From an uncultured Selenomonadales bacterium (GTDB taxonomy: Bacteria; Bacillota; Negativicutes; Selenomonadales; Selenomonadaceae): a stretch of DNA of 12,154 bases. The stretch spans positions 1-12,154 of the forward strand of contig CAMVIO010000039.1 of NCBI GenBank assembly GCA_947167555.1, in the 5' to 3' direction. This document shows, in pieces, positions 1 to 6,332 of this stretch. The notes below the pieces were generated by a model. It did not search any database, was not told the DNA's origin, and saw only the letters and a list, made by a program, of their open reading frames with translations. Every line of letters begins with the position of its first letter. Within the stretch, counting starts at the first letter, position 1. The position numbers and the translations under genes were made by a program.

Positions 1-335
1 TCGGCAAGCACGGGGGTTTCTTCAAGACTGACCGTGATGATGTATTCCGACGTCAGGATGATAGAGAGTGGCAAAGTGTCGTAGCTGCCCTGTCCACGCA
101 TGACCGGCACATTCGTCAGAATCAGGATCGCGTTGTCCTCCACGTCGGTATGGGAACGCTCTTCGTCGTCAAGTGCCGAACGCAGAAAGTCAGGTTCAAC
201 TTCGGTGAGTTCACTGACTACTTTAAGTTCATAAGGCGTTGGGTCGATGATATTGATCCACGCGCCTTTCTCGAGAGTTTTGAGCGAGAGCTCAGTCAGA
301 GGCCCCGACTCATGGGATTTGCAGATTTTGAGCAT
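1..335 (-). CDS. corA: CorA-family divalent metal transporter, N-terminal part (truncated by window edge)
   Basis: Reading the minus strand from an ATG at 335-333 gives 111 residues with no stop before the window edge, so only the N-terminal cytoplasmic domain is present. The opening MLKICKSHESGPL, then WINIIDPTPYEL near residues 26-37, FLRSALDDEERS near 50-61, a central ILILTNVPV strand and SIILTSEYIITVSLEE near 92-107 follow the order of the short CorA proteins common in Firmicutes. CorA is a pentameric inner-membrane channel for Mg2+ (sometimes Co2+ or Ni2+). The pore helices and GMN signature would lie to the left of the window and cannot be checked. The start was chosen because AAAGGGG lies 8 bases upstream. 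The frame stays open up to 479 and has other ATGs at 383 and 440, but neither has a convincing ribosome site in the usual position. The gene is divergent from the glycosyltransferase at 626. Confidence 0.88.
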   Translation of the reverse strand, partial: MLKICKSHESGPLTELSLKTLEKGAWINIIDPTPYELKVVSELTEVEPDFLRSALDDEERSHTDVEDNAILILTNVPVMRGQGSYDTLPLSIILTSEYIITVSLEETPVLA

Positions 336-382
336 AGGCAATGCCCCTTTCGCGCAGGAAGAGAGCGCCCATGCCGTCAACA

Positions 383-490
383 TTACACGTGAGGAATGGG
401 CGGGCGTGTTCCCGCATGGAATTTTTGGGATAATCGACATGGCACAGGATGATCGCCGTCCATTTTCCTCACCGTCCTTTCACGATTCAT
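383..490 (-). CDS. Possible 35-codon leader ORF upstream of corA
   Basis: On the minus strand GGAGGGG (506-500) precedes an ATG at 490-488 by 9 bases. The ORF runs 35 codons and stops at TAA 385-383, which overlaps an in-frame corA-frame ATG (383-381) as TAATG. The peptide begins MNRERTVRKMDGDHPVPCRL and ends TRPPIPHV, with five prolines, three of them in the last six residues. Proline-rich leader peptides that sense Mg2+ by ribosome behaviour are known for mgtA and corA in Salmonella, so the position before corA is suggestive. Against it: the predicted transcription start (near 502) falls inside the Shine-Dalgarno sequence, the peptide has no recognised homologue, and 35 open codons can occur by chance. 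Treat it as a hypothesis. Confidence 0.3.
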   Translation of the reverse strand: MNRERTVRKMDGDHPVPCRLSQKFHAGTRPPIPHV

Positions 491-508
491 TGTTATAATC
501 CCCTCCGT

Positions 509-537
509 ATATTACTCCCAATGGGGGGCTTCGTCAA
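509..537 (-). promoter_or_regulatory. Sigma-70-type promoter for corA
   Basis: On the minus strand TTGACG (537-532) and TAATAT (514-509) are separated by exactly 17 bases. Transcription would start around 504-501, about 170 bases before the corA start codon, leaving a long leader that contains the possible leader ORF. No other pair of comparable quality was seen between 336 and 625 on this strand. Confidence 0.65.
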
Positions 538-561
538 TCCTTATTCGCCGGATTTTCGCGG

Positions 562-590
562 TTTTCTTCCCCGATGAGGTATGATATAAT
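562..590 (+). promoter_or_regulatory. Extended -10 promoter for the glycosyltransferase at 626
   Basis: A perfect TATAAT (585-590) is preceded by TG at 582-583, giving the extended -10 form TGATATAAT. The -35 position (562-567, TTTTCT) is poor, which an extended -10 can offset. Transcription would begin near 597 and leave a leader of about 30 bases. A second TGTTATAAT at 491-499 could act as an upstream alternative but also lacks a good -35. Confidence 0.6.
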
Positions 591-625
591 GAAAAAATAG
601 AGAAATACAGAGAGGGGATTGATTC

Positions 626-1357
626 GTGTCTTTTCCGATAGTGGAGATTCTCGGTGTGCCGGTGGCTTCCCTGACGATGGCGCAGGCGGTGGCGCAGGCG
701 GAGCGGTGGATGGACGAGCGGACGGGCGCGCTGATTGCCACGGCGAATGCGGAGATGATTATGAACGCGACGCGGGACGAGGAACTGATGGAAATCTTGC
801 GGGCCGCCGATCTCGTGGTGCCGGACGGCGCGGGGACGGTATGGGCCGCGCACCATCTCGGCCATGCGATGCCGGAGCGTGTGGCGGGGTACGATTTAAC
901 GCAGGCGCTTTTGAAACGGGCGCCGGAAAAAAATCGTCGCGTGTTCTTCTTTGGTTCCGCGCCCGGTGTGGCAGAAAAAGCGAAGCGAAAAGCGGAATCA
1001 CTTTATCCGGGTATCCGGGTCGTCGGCGTGCGAAACGGATATTTCAGCGAGGCGGACGAGCCGGGGATCATCCGGGAAATTCGAGAGGCGAAACCGGATC
1101 TTTTGCTGGCGGCTCTGGGCGTGCCGAAGCAGGAAAAATGGCTGAAAAAACACAAGGATGAATTGGGCGTGCCTGTTTCTATCGGCGTCGGCGGTACGCT
1201 GGACGTGATGGCGGGGACGGCGAAACGTGCGCCGGTTTGGATGCAAAAGGCAAAGCTAGAGTGGCTTTTTCGGGGCATTTTGCAGCCGAAGCGTGCGGGG
1301 CGTCTCTTGGCGTTGCCAAAATTCGTTTTCCGTGTCCATCAGTCCAAAAAACAGTAG
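626..1357 (+). CDS. WecG/TagA/CpsF family glycosyltransferase
   Basis: The 243-residue product matches the usual length and motif order of the GT26 family, which transfers N-acetylmannosamine-type sugars (or their uronic acid) to an undecaprenyl-linked GlcNAc lipid on the cytoplasmic membrane face. Visible motifs are ATANAEMI (residues 38-45), the VVPDGAG loop with the likely catalytic Asp67, GYDLTQAL (88-95), FFGSAPG (108-114), ALGVPKQEKW (163-172) and GVGGTLDV (187-194), followed by the basic C-terminal tail WMQKAKLEWLFRG that in TagA helps membrane attachment and completes the active site. The start is GTG at 626 with AGAGGGG 8 bases upstream. The exact donor and product cannot be told from sequence. 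In a diderm Firmicute a cell-surface polysaccharide is more likely than wall teichoic acid. The gene has its own promoter, and the next operon's -35 box overlaps its stop codon. Confidence 0.93.
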   Translation: MSFPIVEILGVPVASLTMAQAVAQAERWMDERTGALIATANAEMIMNATRDEELMEILRAADLVVPDGAGTVWAAHHLGHAMPERVAGYDLTQALLKRAPEKNRRVFFFGSAPGVAEKAKRKAESLYPGIRVVGVRNGYFSEADEPGIIREIREAKPDLLLAALGVPKQEKWLKKHKDELGVPVSIGVGGTLDVMAGTAKRAPVWMQKAKLEWLFRGILQPKRAGRLLALPKFVFRVHQSKKQ

Positions 1358-1383
1358 ACAAAGGGCGCGGTGCAGGATATAAT
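1355..1383 (+). promoter_or_regulatory. Sigma-70-type promoter of the psd-pssA-GT2 operon
   Basis: TAGACA (1355-1360, five of six consensus bases) and a perfect TATAAT (1378-1383) are 17 bases apart. The -35 box begins on the stop codon of the preceding glycosyltransferase. Transcription would start near 1390, giving a leader of about 100 bases before psd. Confidence 0.75.
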
Positions 1384-1418
1384 GAATTGTTGATAAGCGC
1401 GTTTGCGCTGTTTTGTTG

Positions 1419-1470
1419 TGCAATCGGAATTTCTGATCGGCAATTTTTATTGGATTTTTATGCAATCGGA
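1419..1470 (+). repeat. Direct repeat TGCAATCGGA in the psd leader
   Basis: The ten bases TGCAATCGGA occur at 1419-1428 and again at 1461-1470, 42 bases apart, between the predicted promoter and the psd ribosome site. A related GATCGGCAAT lies between them at about 1435-1444, and the surrounding stretch is AT-rich with two ATTTTTAT copies. A short hairpin, AGCGC-GTTT-GCGCT (1396-1409), precedes the repeats. The arrangement could be a protein-binding or RNA control element. No known riboswitch was recognised. Confidence 0.5.
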
Positions 1471-1490
1471 CGGAAAGCGAGGTGCGGGCG

Positions 1491-2126
1491 ATGATTTTGC
1501 GGGACGGGTATAGCTATATTTTTGCAGCACTGGCGGCTGCTGTTTTTTTCGGGATGGTCGTTCATCCGTACGCGGCTGTCCCGTTTATCGTGTTGGCGGC
1601 TTATTTCGCGTATTTCTTCCGCAACCCGGAGCGCGCTGTTCCACAAGACAGTTCCCTTCTCGTCTCCCCCGCGGACGGAAAGGTCATGGAAGTAGTTTCG
1701 CTGGAGGACGATGATTTTGTTAAGGAGCCTTGCAACAAAGTCGTAATTTTCCTTTCGATTTTCGACGTGCATATCAACCGCAGCCCGATGGAGGGCGAAA
1801 TCAAGTGCCAGCAATATATTTGCGGGCGTTTCAAGCCGGCCTACAAGGATTCCGTAGGCTTCGAGAACGAGCGGCACATGATCGGCATCGAGAACGACAG
1901 GCTTCGGATTACGGTCACACAGATTGCCGGTATTCTGGCCCGACGGATCGTGTCTTGGGTCACGCTGGACGATGTCTTGGAGAAAGGCGAGCGATACGGG
2001 CTGATCCGTTTCGGTTCCTGCACGGAAGTCGTCATGCCGAAGTCCGTGGAAGTCCTTGTGAAAAAAGGGGACAAGGTCAAAGGCGGAGAAACCATCATCG
2101 GGAGGGTAAAATCGGATGACGTATAG
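1491..2126 (+). CDS. psd: Phosphatidylserine decarboxylase, short (archaeal-type) form
   Basis: The product (211 residues from ATG 1491) is a pyruvoyl-dependent enzyme that decarboxylates phosphatidylserine to phosphatidylethanolamine at the membrane. A hydrophobic N-terminal segment (about residues 8-43) is followed by FFRNPER (42-48), SPADGKV with Asp62, and FDVHINRSP with His94. The proenzyme cleavage site is in RFGSCTE, between Gly175 and Ser176, and Ser176 would become the pyruvoyl group at the front of a 36-residue alpha chain. Asp, His and Ser match the self-processing triad known for this family. The short length and the GS site are typical of the compact archaeal/Firmicute form rather than the longer E. 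coli Psd. ATG 1491 was preferred over GTG 1482 because GAGGTG (1479-1484) sits 6 bases before it and overlaps the GTG. Its end overlaps pssA by 11 bases, so the two are probably co-translated. Confidence 0.94.
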   Translation: MILRDGYSYIFAALAAAVFFGMVVHPYAAVPFIVLAAYFAYFFRNPERAVPQDSSLLVSPADGKVMEVVSLEDDDFVKEPCNKVVIFLSIFDVHINRSPMEGEIKCQQYICGRFKPAYKDSVGFENERHMIGIENDRLRITVTQIAGILARRIVSWVTLDDVLEKGERYGLIRFGSCTEVVMPKSVEVLVKKGDKVKGGETIIGRVKSDDV

Positions 2127-2820
2127 GTCTTTGATACCCAATATGCTCACCTCGTCGAATCTTGTGTTCGGAATGTGTTCTATTTTTTCGACGATGCGCG
2201 GCGATTTCTATTGGGCCTCGCTGTTTATCTTGATTGCGCTTGTTGCGGACGGATTGGACGGGCGTGCTGCCCGATTCTTTAATGCCAGCAGCGAGATAGG
2301 GAAGGAAATGGATTCGCTGTGCGACCTCGTTTCCTTTGGCGTGGCACCCGGTATCTTGGCGTATGTTTTTTGCATGCATGATTTTTCATGGTTCGGGCTG
2401 GCGGTATCAATTTGCTTCGCGCTTTGCGGCGCATGGCGGCTTGCGCGGTTCAATGTGAATGTCAATATCGTTCACGGATATTTTATGGGGTTGGCGATTC
2501 CGGCGGGCGGATGCTTTGTCGCGACTTCGACGCTCTTGATGCAGGCCATTCATTTTGATCCGCATAGTCTTGGTTGGCTGTACCCGATCGTGATGATTGC
2601 CGTTGCGTTTCTGATGGTGAGCACGGTGCATTATCCGGATTTCAAGGGAAAGGGCGAGACCATTTACATGGCGTCCAAGATTGCATTTGTCGTCATCTTT
2701 GCCGCCATCCTTTATGTCGGACGCGAGGCCATCCTGTTTGCGGTGCTGTTCGCGGTTTTTGCCACATACGCGGCTTTCGGCATTATCAATACGCTCATTT
2801 CCAAGACGGCAGGAAAATAG
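2116..2820 (+). CDS. pssA: CDP-diacylglycerol--serine O-phosphatidyltransferase
   Basis: The 234-residue integral membrane protein carries the complete CDP-alcohol phosphatidyltransferase signature: Asp45, Asp48-Gly49, Ala52-Arg53, Gly62, Asp66 and Asp70, within DGLDGRAARF and IGKEMDSLCD. The acidic residues bind the metal and CDP group. LCDLVSFGVAPG right after the motif is characteristic of the serine-using PssA subfamily. Several hydrophobic segments follow (roughly 72-89, 92-107, 121-144, 152-170, 187-226), consistent with a polytopic enzyme. It makes phosphatidylserine from CDP-diacylglycerol and serine, which the overlapping psd gene then converts to phosphatidylethanolamine. GGAGGG at 2101-2106, inside the end of psd, is 9 bases from the ATG. 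The length is normal for the Bacillus-type enzyme, not the larger PLD-like E. coli PssA. Confidence 0.95.
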   Translation: MTYRSLIPNMLTSSNLVFGMCSIFSTMRGDFYWASLFILIALVADGLDGRAARFFNASSEIGKEMDSLCDLVSFGVAPGILAYVFCMHDFSWFGLAVSICFALCGAWRLARFNVNVNIVHGYFMGLAIPAGGCFVATSTLLMQAIHFDPHSLGWLYPIVMIAVAFLMVSTVHYPDFKGKGETIYMASKIAFVVIFAAILYVGREAILFAVLFAVFATYAAFGIINTLISKTAGK

Positions 2821-2841
2821 GGCACCAGCGAGGTTTGTTTC

Positions 2842-4083
2842 ATGGAACATTGGTTTGACCTGATTATGATCCCGATGCAGGTCTTTATCTTTTTGTTTAC
2901 GATCTATTATTTCATTATCGGATTTTGCGGCATGTGGCGGCGAAAGGAGGACAAAATCCTCGTCCCGGAAAAGACATTTGCAGTCATTGTCGCGGCGCAT
3001 AATGAAAGCGCTGTCATCGGGCAGCTCCTCGAAAATCTCCACGCGTTGGACTATCCGAAGGAACTCTACGATATTTTTGTCATCGCGGACAACTGTTCCG
3101 ACAACACGGCGGAAATCGCGAGGCAATCGGGGGCCATCGTCTGCGAGCGTTTCAGTGAAACGGGAAAAGGCAAAGGCTTCGCGTTGGAATGGATGTTTGA
3201 CAGGCTCTTCCAGATGGAACGGCAATATGATGCGATTGTGGTCTTTGATGCGGACAATCTCGTGCATCCGCGTTTCCTGCTGGAAATGAACAACCGACTC
3301 TTGAAAGGCGACAAGGTTATCCAAGGCTATCTTGACGCGAAAAATCCCTATGATACATGGGTGTCCGGAACCTTCGCCATCGCGTTCTGGGTCATCGATC
3401 ATGTCTGGCATCTGGCGAAAACGAATATCGGGCTTTCGTCGGTGCTGGGCGGCACGGGCATGTGCATCACGACGGACGTTTTGAAACGCCACGGATGGGG
3501 GGCGACGTGCCTGACCGAGGACATGGAGTTTACGATGAAGTCTTTGGTCGAGGGCATCAAGACGACATGGGCGCACGACGCTATCGTGTATGACGAGAAG
3601 CCGCTGACCTTCATGCAGTCGTGGAACCAGAGAAAGCGGTGGGCGCAGGGCCAGTTTGATGTGGCGCATCGCTTTATTCCGAAGATGCTAAAAGCGGGGA
3701 TTGAGCAACGGGACATTCGTATCCTCGATGGTTGCTTGCACTTGATTCAGCCGCATTTTCTGCTGATTTCGACGTTTTTTGTCATTTTGAGCTATGTGCA
3801 GGCGGTGCTCCAGCTTCCGCCCTTCTACACCAGCATTTACCGTTTCATGCCGTCGGAATTGATGACGTTCATTATGTTCGGGCAGTATGTTCTTCCGGTT
3901 ATTATCTTGATGAAAATCCATGTAAAATGGAAGGCGTGGCTGTACTTGCTCCTGTATCCGGTGTTCATTTACTCATGGATACCCATTGTGTTTATCGGAT
4001 TCCTTCATCGCAATGAGCATGAATGGAGCCATACAAAGCATACGAGGGCTTTGAGCTATGATGAATTGATGGGAAAAGGCTAA
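2842..4083 (+). CDS. Membrane glycosyltransferase, GT2 family (cellulose-synthase-like)
   Basis: The 413-residue protein has one N-terminal membrane helix (about 7-29), a cytoplasmic GT-A domain and three C-terminal helices (about 302-324, 337-357, 365-388). The catalytic motifs are all present: IADNCSDN with Asp83, FDADN with Asp136 and Asp138, TED at 225-227 (general base) and QRKRW at 263-267, the QxxRW motif of processive GT2 enzymes that make beta-linked polysaccharides. It therefore probably transfers a nucleotide sugar to a growing glycan or a lipid at the inner membrane. Donor and product are unknown. The last gene of a three-gene operon, it starts 21 bases after pssA, with GAGGT (2830-2834) 7 bases before the ATG. 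The link to phosphatidylethanolamine synthesis may mean a lipid acceptor or simply co-expression of envelope genes. A terminator follows directly. Confidence 0.9.
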   Translation: MEHWFDLIMIPMQVFIFLFTIYYFIIGFCGMWRRKEDKILVPEKTFAVIVAAHNESAVIGQLLENLHALDYPKELYDIFVIADNCSDNTAEIARQSGAIVCERFSETGKGKGFALEWMFDRLFQMERQYDAIVVFDADNLVHPRFLLEMNNRLLKGDKVIQGYLDAKNPYDTWVSGTFAIAFWVIDHVWHLAKTNIGLSSVLGGTGMCITTDVLKRHGWGATCLTEDMEFTMKSLVEGIKTTWAHDAIVYDEKPLTFMQSWNQRKRWAQGQFDVAHRFIPKMLKAGIEQRDIRILDGCLHLIQPHFLLISTFFVILSYVQAVLQLPPFYTSIYRFMPSELMTFIMFGQYVLPVIILMKIHVKWKAWLYLLLYPVFIYSWIPIVFIGFLHRNEHEWSHTKHTRALSYDELMGKG

Positions 4084-4098
4084 AACTGAATACAAGAA

Positions 4099-4137
4099 AA
4101 AAGATGCGGCATTTCCGAAAAGAACGCCGCATCTTTT
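4099..4137. terminator. Bidirectional intrinsic terminator between GT2 gene and tmcAL
   Basis: AAAAGATGCGGC (4099-4110) pairs perfectly with GCCGCATCTTTT (4126-4137) around a 15-base loop. On the plus strand the stem runs into TTTTATTTT. On the minus strand it runs into TTTTCTTG. It lies between convergent genes and can serve both. The tmcAL stop codon (4138-4136) is partly inside the stem. Confidence 0.88.
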
Positions 4138-5368
4138 ATTTTGGCAGATATATGGGAGAAATGAGATAGTCGGCGTTTACGGGCGGGTGGCCGACGGGAT
4201 TCGAGGCCAACGAGGCGAGGGCGGTAGCCTTTAAGTCGAAGACGAGCATTTCCTGTGCGGATGATAACTGCCCCGTGTCCAATGCTTGGGCGGGAAGAAA
4301 ACGGGATAGCTTTGTGACGACGGGAATTTTTGTTTGTCCTCTTATGTTTCGGAGTATTCGCCGTCCTTTATCGTTGAAGGCGAGGACGCGCGCGTAAAGC
4401 GGTCCCGTCTCGTCGAACCGATTGGCGGTTTCTTTTGTCAGGGGAAAGAGAATGTGCATCAGAAGACGCCGGATACGGGCGAGAGGATAGCGCTTGGAAT
4501 GGACGGCTTCGATGATTTCCGCGTAAGAACGCGCGGAAAGTGCAGCACGGCGAACACGATGTTCAATCCCTTCATTGACGCCAAGTATCGAGCGAAGGTA
4601 TTCCGGTGAAGTGTTTAACAGCTTGGCTAGAAGAGGACGAAATAAATGCTCCATGTCAGTATAGCCATGTGCGTGCGCGTTGGAAAGCATTGTTGCGACG
4701 TCTTTTGGGACGGCGCACAGGGCGCTGTGTTCATTTCCGCGGGCAAGGGCTGCGCGGATGGCTGACGCACTGGCGATAGGGCAGTCGCCTACGGAAGGGA
4801 TGTCTGAGTCGTGGTGTCCTGCGGAAAAACGTGGCAGGGGCGTCGGCGAAAGGCTGACATGAAATCGCTGGATTGCGCGAAGATATTCAACGGCGAGGAT
4901 AACATTTGGCTGTCGGATATCTGCGTCGGGGTCGGCGGCTTCAGTAATTGCGGCGGCGTAAGAACCTCCAATTTGTAACCCGTTTTTCATGGAAATCGAT
5001 TGCTGATTTGCGTCAATTTTATCGGCTAAACGCGCAAGCGATTTAAGATTTTCGCATTCTGCCCCGAACGCGATGACGTCCACGACACCGAGACGGTCGA
5101 GAAGACGCACGCCGCCTTCGGCGAAATATTGTGCACTTCGCGTGGAGAAAACCGTGGGTAATTCCAGTACAAGGGAAACACCGTGACGGACAGCGGCTTC
5201 CGCGCGCTGCCATTTGTCGAGGATGGCAACGGTGCCGCGCTGGGTGAAGCTCCCGCTCATGGCGACGACAATCCCCGTGCCGGGAAAACGCCGACGGATT
5301 TCTTGTATTTGCAGGCAATGCCCGTTATGAAAAGGATTGTATTCCGCGATGATTCCCACGGTCTTCAT
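4136..5368 (-). CDS. tmcAL: tRNA(Met) cytidine acetate ligase
   Basis: The 410-residue product is the nucleotidyltransferase-fold enzyme (formerly YlbM) that uses ATP and acetate to make N4-acetylcytidine at the wobble position of elongator tRNA-Met. The N-terminus MKTVGIIAEYNPFHNGH contains the HNGH (residues 14-17) version of the HIGH nucleotide-binding motif. MSGSFTQRG follows near 37-45, then VLELPTVFSTRSAQYFAEGG, AFGAECE, and IASASAIR as the ISxTxIR-like second ATP motif. The C-terminal half has the helical domain expected for tRNA binding. Length is normal. The frame continues 14 codons upstream to an ATG at 5410, but the family starts at MKTVG, AAAGGAG lies upstream (13 bases, rather long), and the predicted transcript starts at about 5411. 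The gene stands alone on the minus strand. Confidence 0.92.
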   Translation of the reverse strand: MKTVGIIAEYNPFHNGHCLQIQEIRRRFPGTGIVVAMSGSFTQRGTVAILDKWQRAEAAVRHGVSLVLELPTVFSTRSAQYFAEGGVRLLDRLGVVDVIAFGAECENLKSLARLADKIDANQQSISMKNGLQIGGSYAAAITEAADPDADIRQPNVILAVEYLRAIQRFHVSLSPTPLPRFSAGHHDSDIPSVGDCPIASASAIRAALARGNEHSALCAVPKDVATMLSNAHAHGYTDMEHLFRPLLAKLLNTSPEYLRSILGVNEGIEHRVRRAALSARSYAEIIEAVHSKRYPLARIRRLLMHILFPLTKETANRFDETGPLYARVLAFNDKGRRILRNIRGQTKIPVVTKLSRFLPAQALDTGQLSSAQEMLVFDLKATALASLASNPVGHPPVNADYLISPIYLPK

Positions 5369-5417
5369 GGCGCGTTCTTTGCTCCTTTCGTCCTGTTGAT
5401 TGTCTCCCATGAAAATT

Positions 5418-5426
5418 AGTGTAACA
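5418..5426 (-). promoter_or_regulatory. Possible extended -10 promoter for tmcAL
   Basis: On the minus strand TGTTACACT (5426-5418) has the extended -10 form with TACACT as the hexamer. No good -35 box was seen at the expected distance. Transcription would start near 5411, about 40 bases before the chosen start codon. Confidence 0.4.
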
Positions 5427-5455
5427 AAAAACTGGTCGAAAGAGAAGTATCGTTG

Positions 5456-5461
5456 TATAAT
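5456..5461 (+). promoter_or_regulatory. Possible -10 box for the 5552-9470 gene group
   Basis: A perfect TATAAT at 5456-5461 lies about 90 bases before the first gene of the plus-strand group. The -35 region (CTGGTC or TGGTCG near 5432-5438) is weak. It is the best candidate in the 5369-5551 divergent gap and would oppose the tmcAL promoter. Confidence 0.45.
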
Positions 5462-5551
5462 AAAAAGAACGTAAAATTTGAAAAGAATTTTTGTGCTGAT
5501 TCATAAACGGAACCCGGACTATGGGAAGGATTCCTGTTGGGGGTGCGGCGT

Positions 5552-6307
5552 ATGGCGGTTCCGGAAGGAATACCGTTGATGCTTGTTTTCACGGGGATTT
5601 TTGTTTTCCTTGTGTTGTTTGTGGCTTGTATTGTTTTGAGTATTATCGTGAAAGAGACGATGGTCCGCGTCGGGCTGGTCTTGGCGGCGCTGATGCTGGC
5701 CGGGGTTATGGGGGGCGGAGCCTATCTGACGATGACGGGCGGAGAGGAAGAAGAGAAAGAGCAGCCTGTTATTGAGGAACCTGTTGTGCCGCCTCAGACG
5801 CCGCAACAGCCGGAGCAAAAAGCCAACGAAGTTGTGCTGATTGTGGACGAATCAACCATTACCGAAGATTTCGATCCGTTGCAAACGGATCGGCTGTTGG
5901 TGGAGGATCCGCCGAAAGGCAAGGCGGGAGACGCAAATGCGAGAAAGGCAAGGGCGAAGGTAGGACAGGAAATCACGGCCATCGAGACAGAACTGAACAA
6001 TCGGTTGCTGTCGTTGGAAGCACAGGTGCAGGAAGTTATCCGACGGTCCAATGCGCAGGAGATGGATAATTACGATACGATTTTTTGGCAGGCCAAGCTG
6101 AAAAAGCAACAGTATGGCTATATCGTCCGAGCAATGGATGATAAGCAGAAAATATTGGAAAAGGCGGCGATGCTTTCCAAAGAGGAGAAAACTGCGGATA
6201 TTGCACGCATCGAAAAGCGGCGTCAAAAGGCGTTGGAAAAATGGAAGGAATACCAGAATGTTTTGCAGGAATTGATGGCGAACCAGACCGTGTTCCGCAC
6301 AATCTAG
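5552..6307 (+). CDS. Membrane protein with coiled-coil domain, function unknown
   Basis: I do not recognise this family. From ATG 5552 the product has 251 residues. Two hydrophobic segments (about 8-33 and 38-61) form a helical hairpin. An acidic, proline- and glutamine-rich linker follows (about 64-92, with EEEEKE and PPQTPQQPEQ). The rest is mostly charged and helix-prone, with likely coiled coils near 132-167 and 195-245. The short loop between the helices (KETMVR) is positively charged, which suggests that both ends lie outside the cytoplasm with only that loop inside, though the reverse is possible. GGGGGTG (5539-5545) is 6 bases before ATG 5552. TTG 5537, with GGAAGGA 6 bases upstream, is a real alternative that adds five residues. 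The gene sits 25 bases before another membrane protein of unknown function, and the two probably act together. Confidence 0.8.
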   Translation: MAVPEGIPLMLVFTGIFVFLVLFVACIVLSIIVKETMVRVGLVLAALMLAGVMGGGAYLTMTGGEEEEKEQPVIEEPVVPPQTPQQPEQKANEVVLIVDESTITEDFDPLQTDRLLVEDPPKGKAGDANARKARAKVGQEITAIETELNNRLLSLEAQVQEVIRRSNAQEMDNYDTIFWQAKLKKQQYGYIVRAMDDKQKILEKAAMLSKEEKTADIARIEKRRQKALEKWKEYQNVLQELMANQTVFRTI

Positions 6308-6332
6308 CAAATCATAAGGAAGGATGAATGCA

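Noticed and set aside
336..625. An Mg2+-sensing M-box type riboswitch before corA
   Set aside because: No conserved M-box pairing pattern was recognised. Only a promoter, a possible leader ORF and the opposing promoter could be supported.
1458..2150. A 230-codon minus-strand open frame under psd
   Set aside because: It is antisense to a gene with all Psd catalytic residues and has no recognisable domain.
2407..3669. A 420-codon open frame on the minus strand under pssA and the GT2 gene
   Set aside because: The plus-strand frames show full catalytic signatures of known families. The antisense product is rich in Arg, His and Asp with no recognisable domain, as expected of a shadow frame in GC-biased coding DNA.
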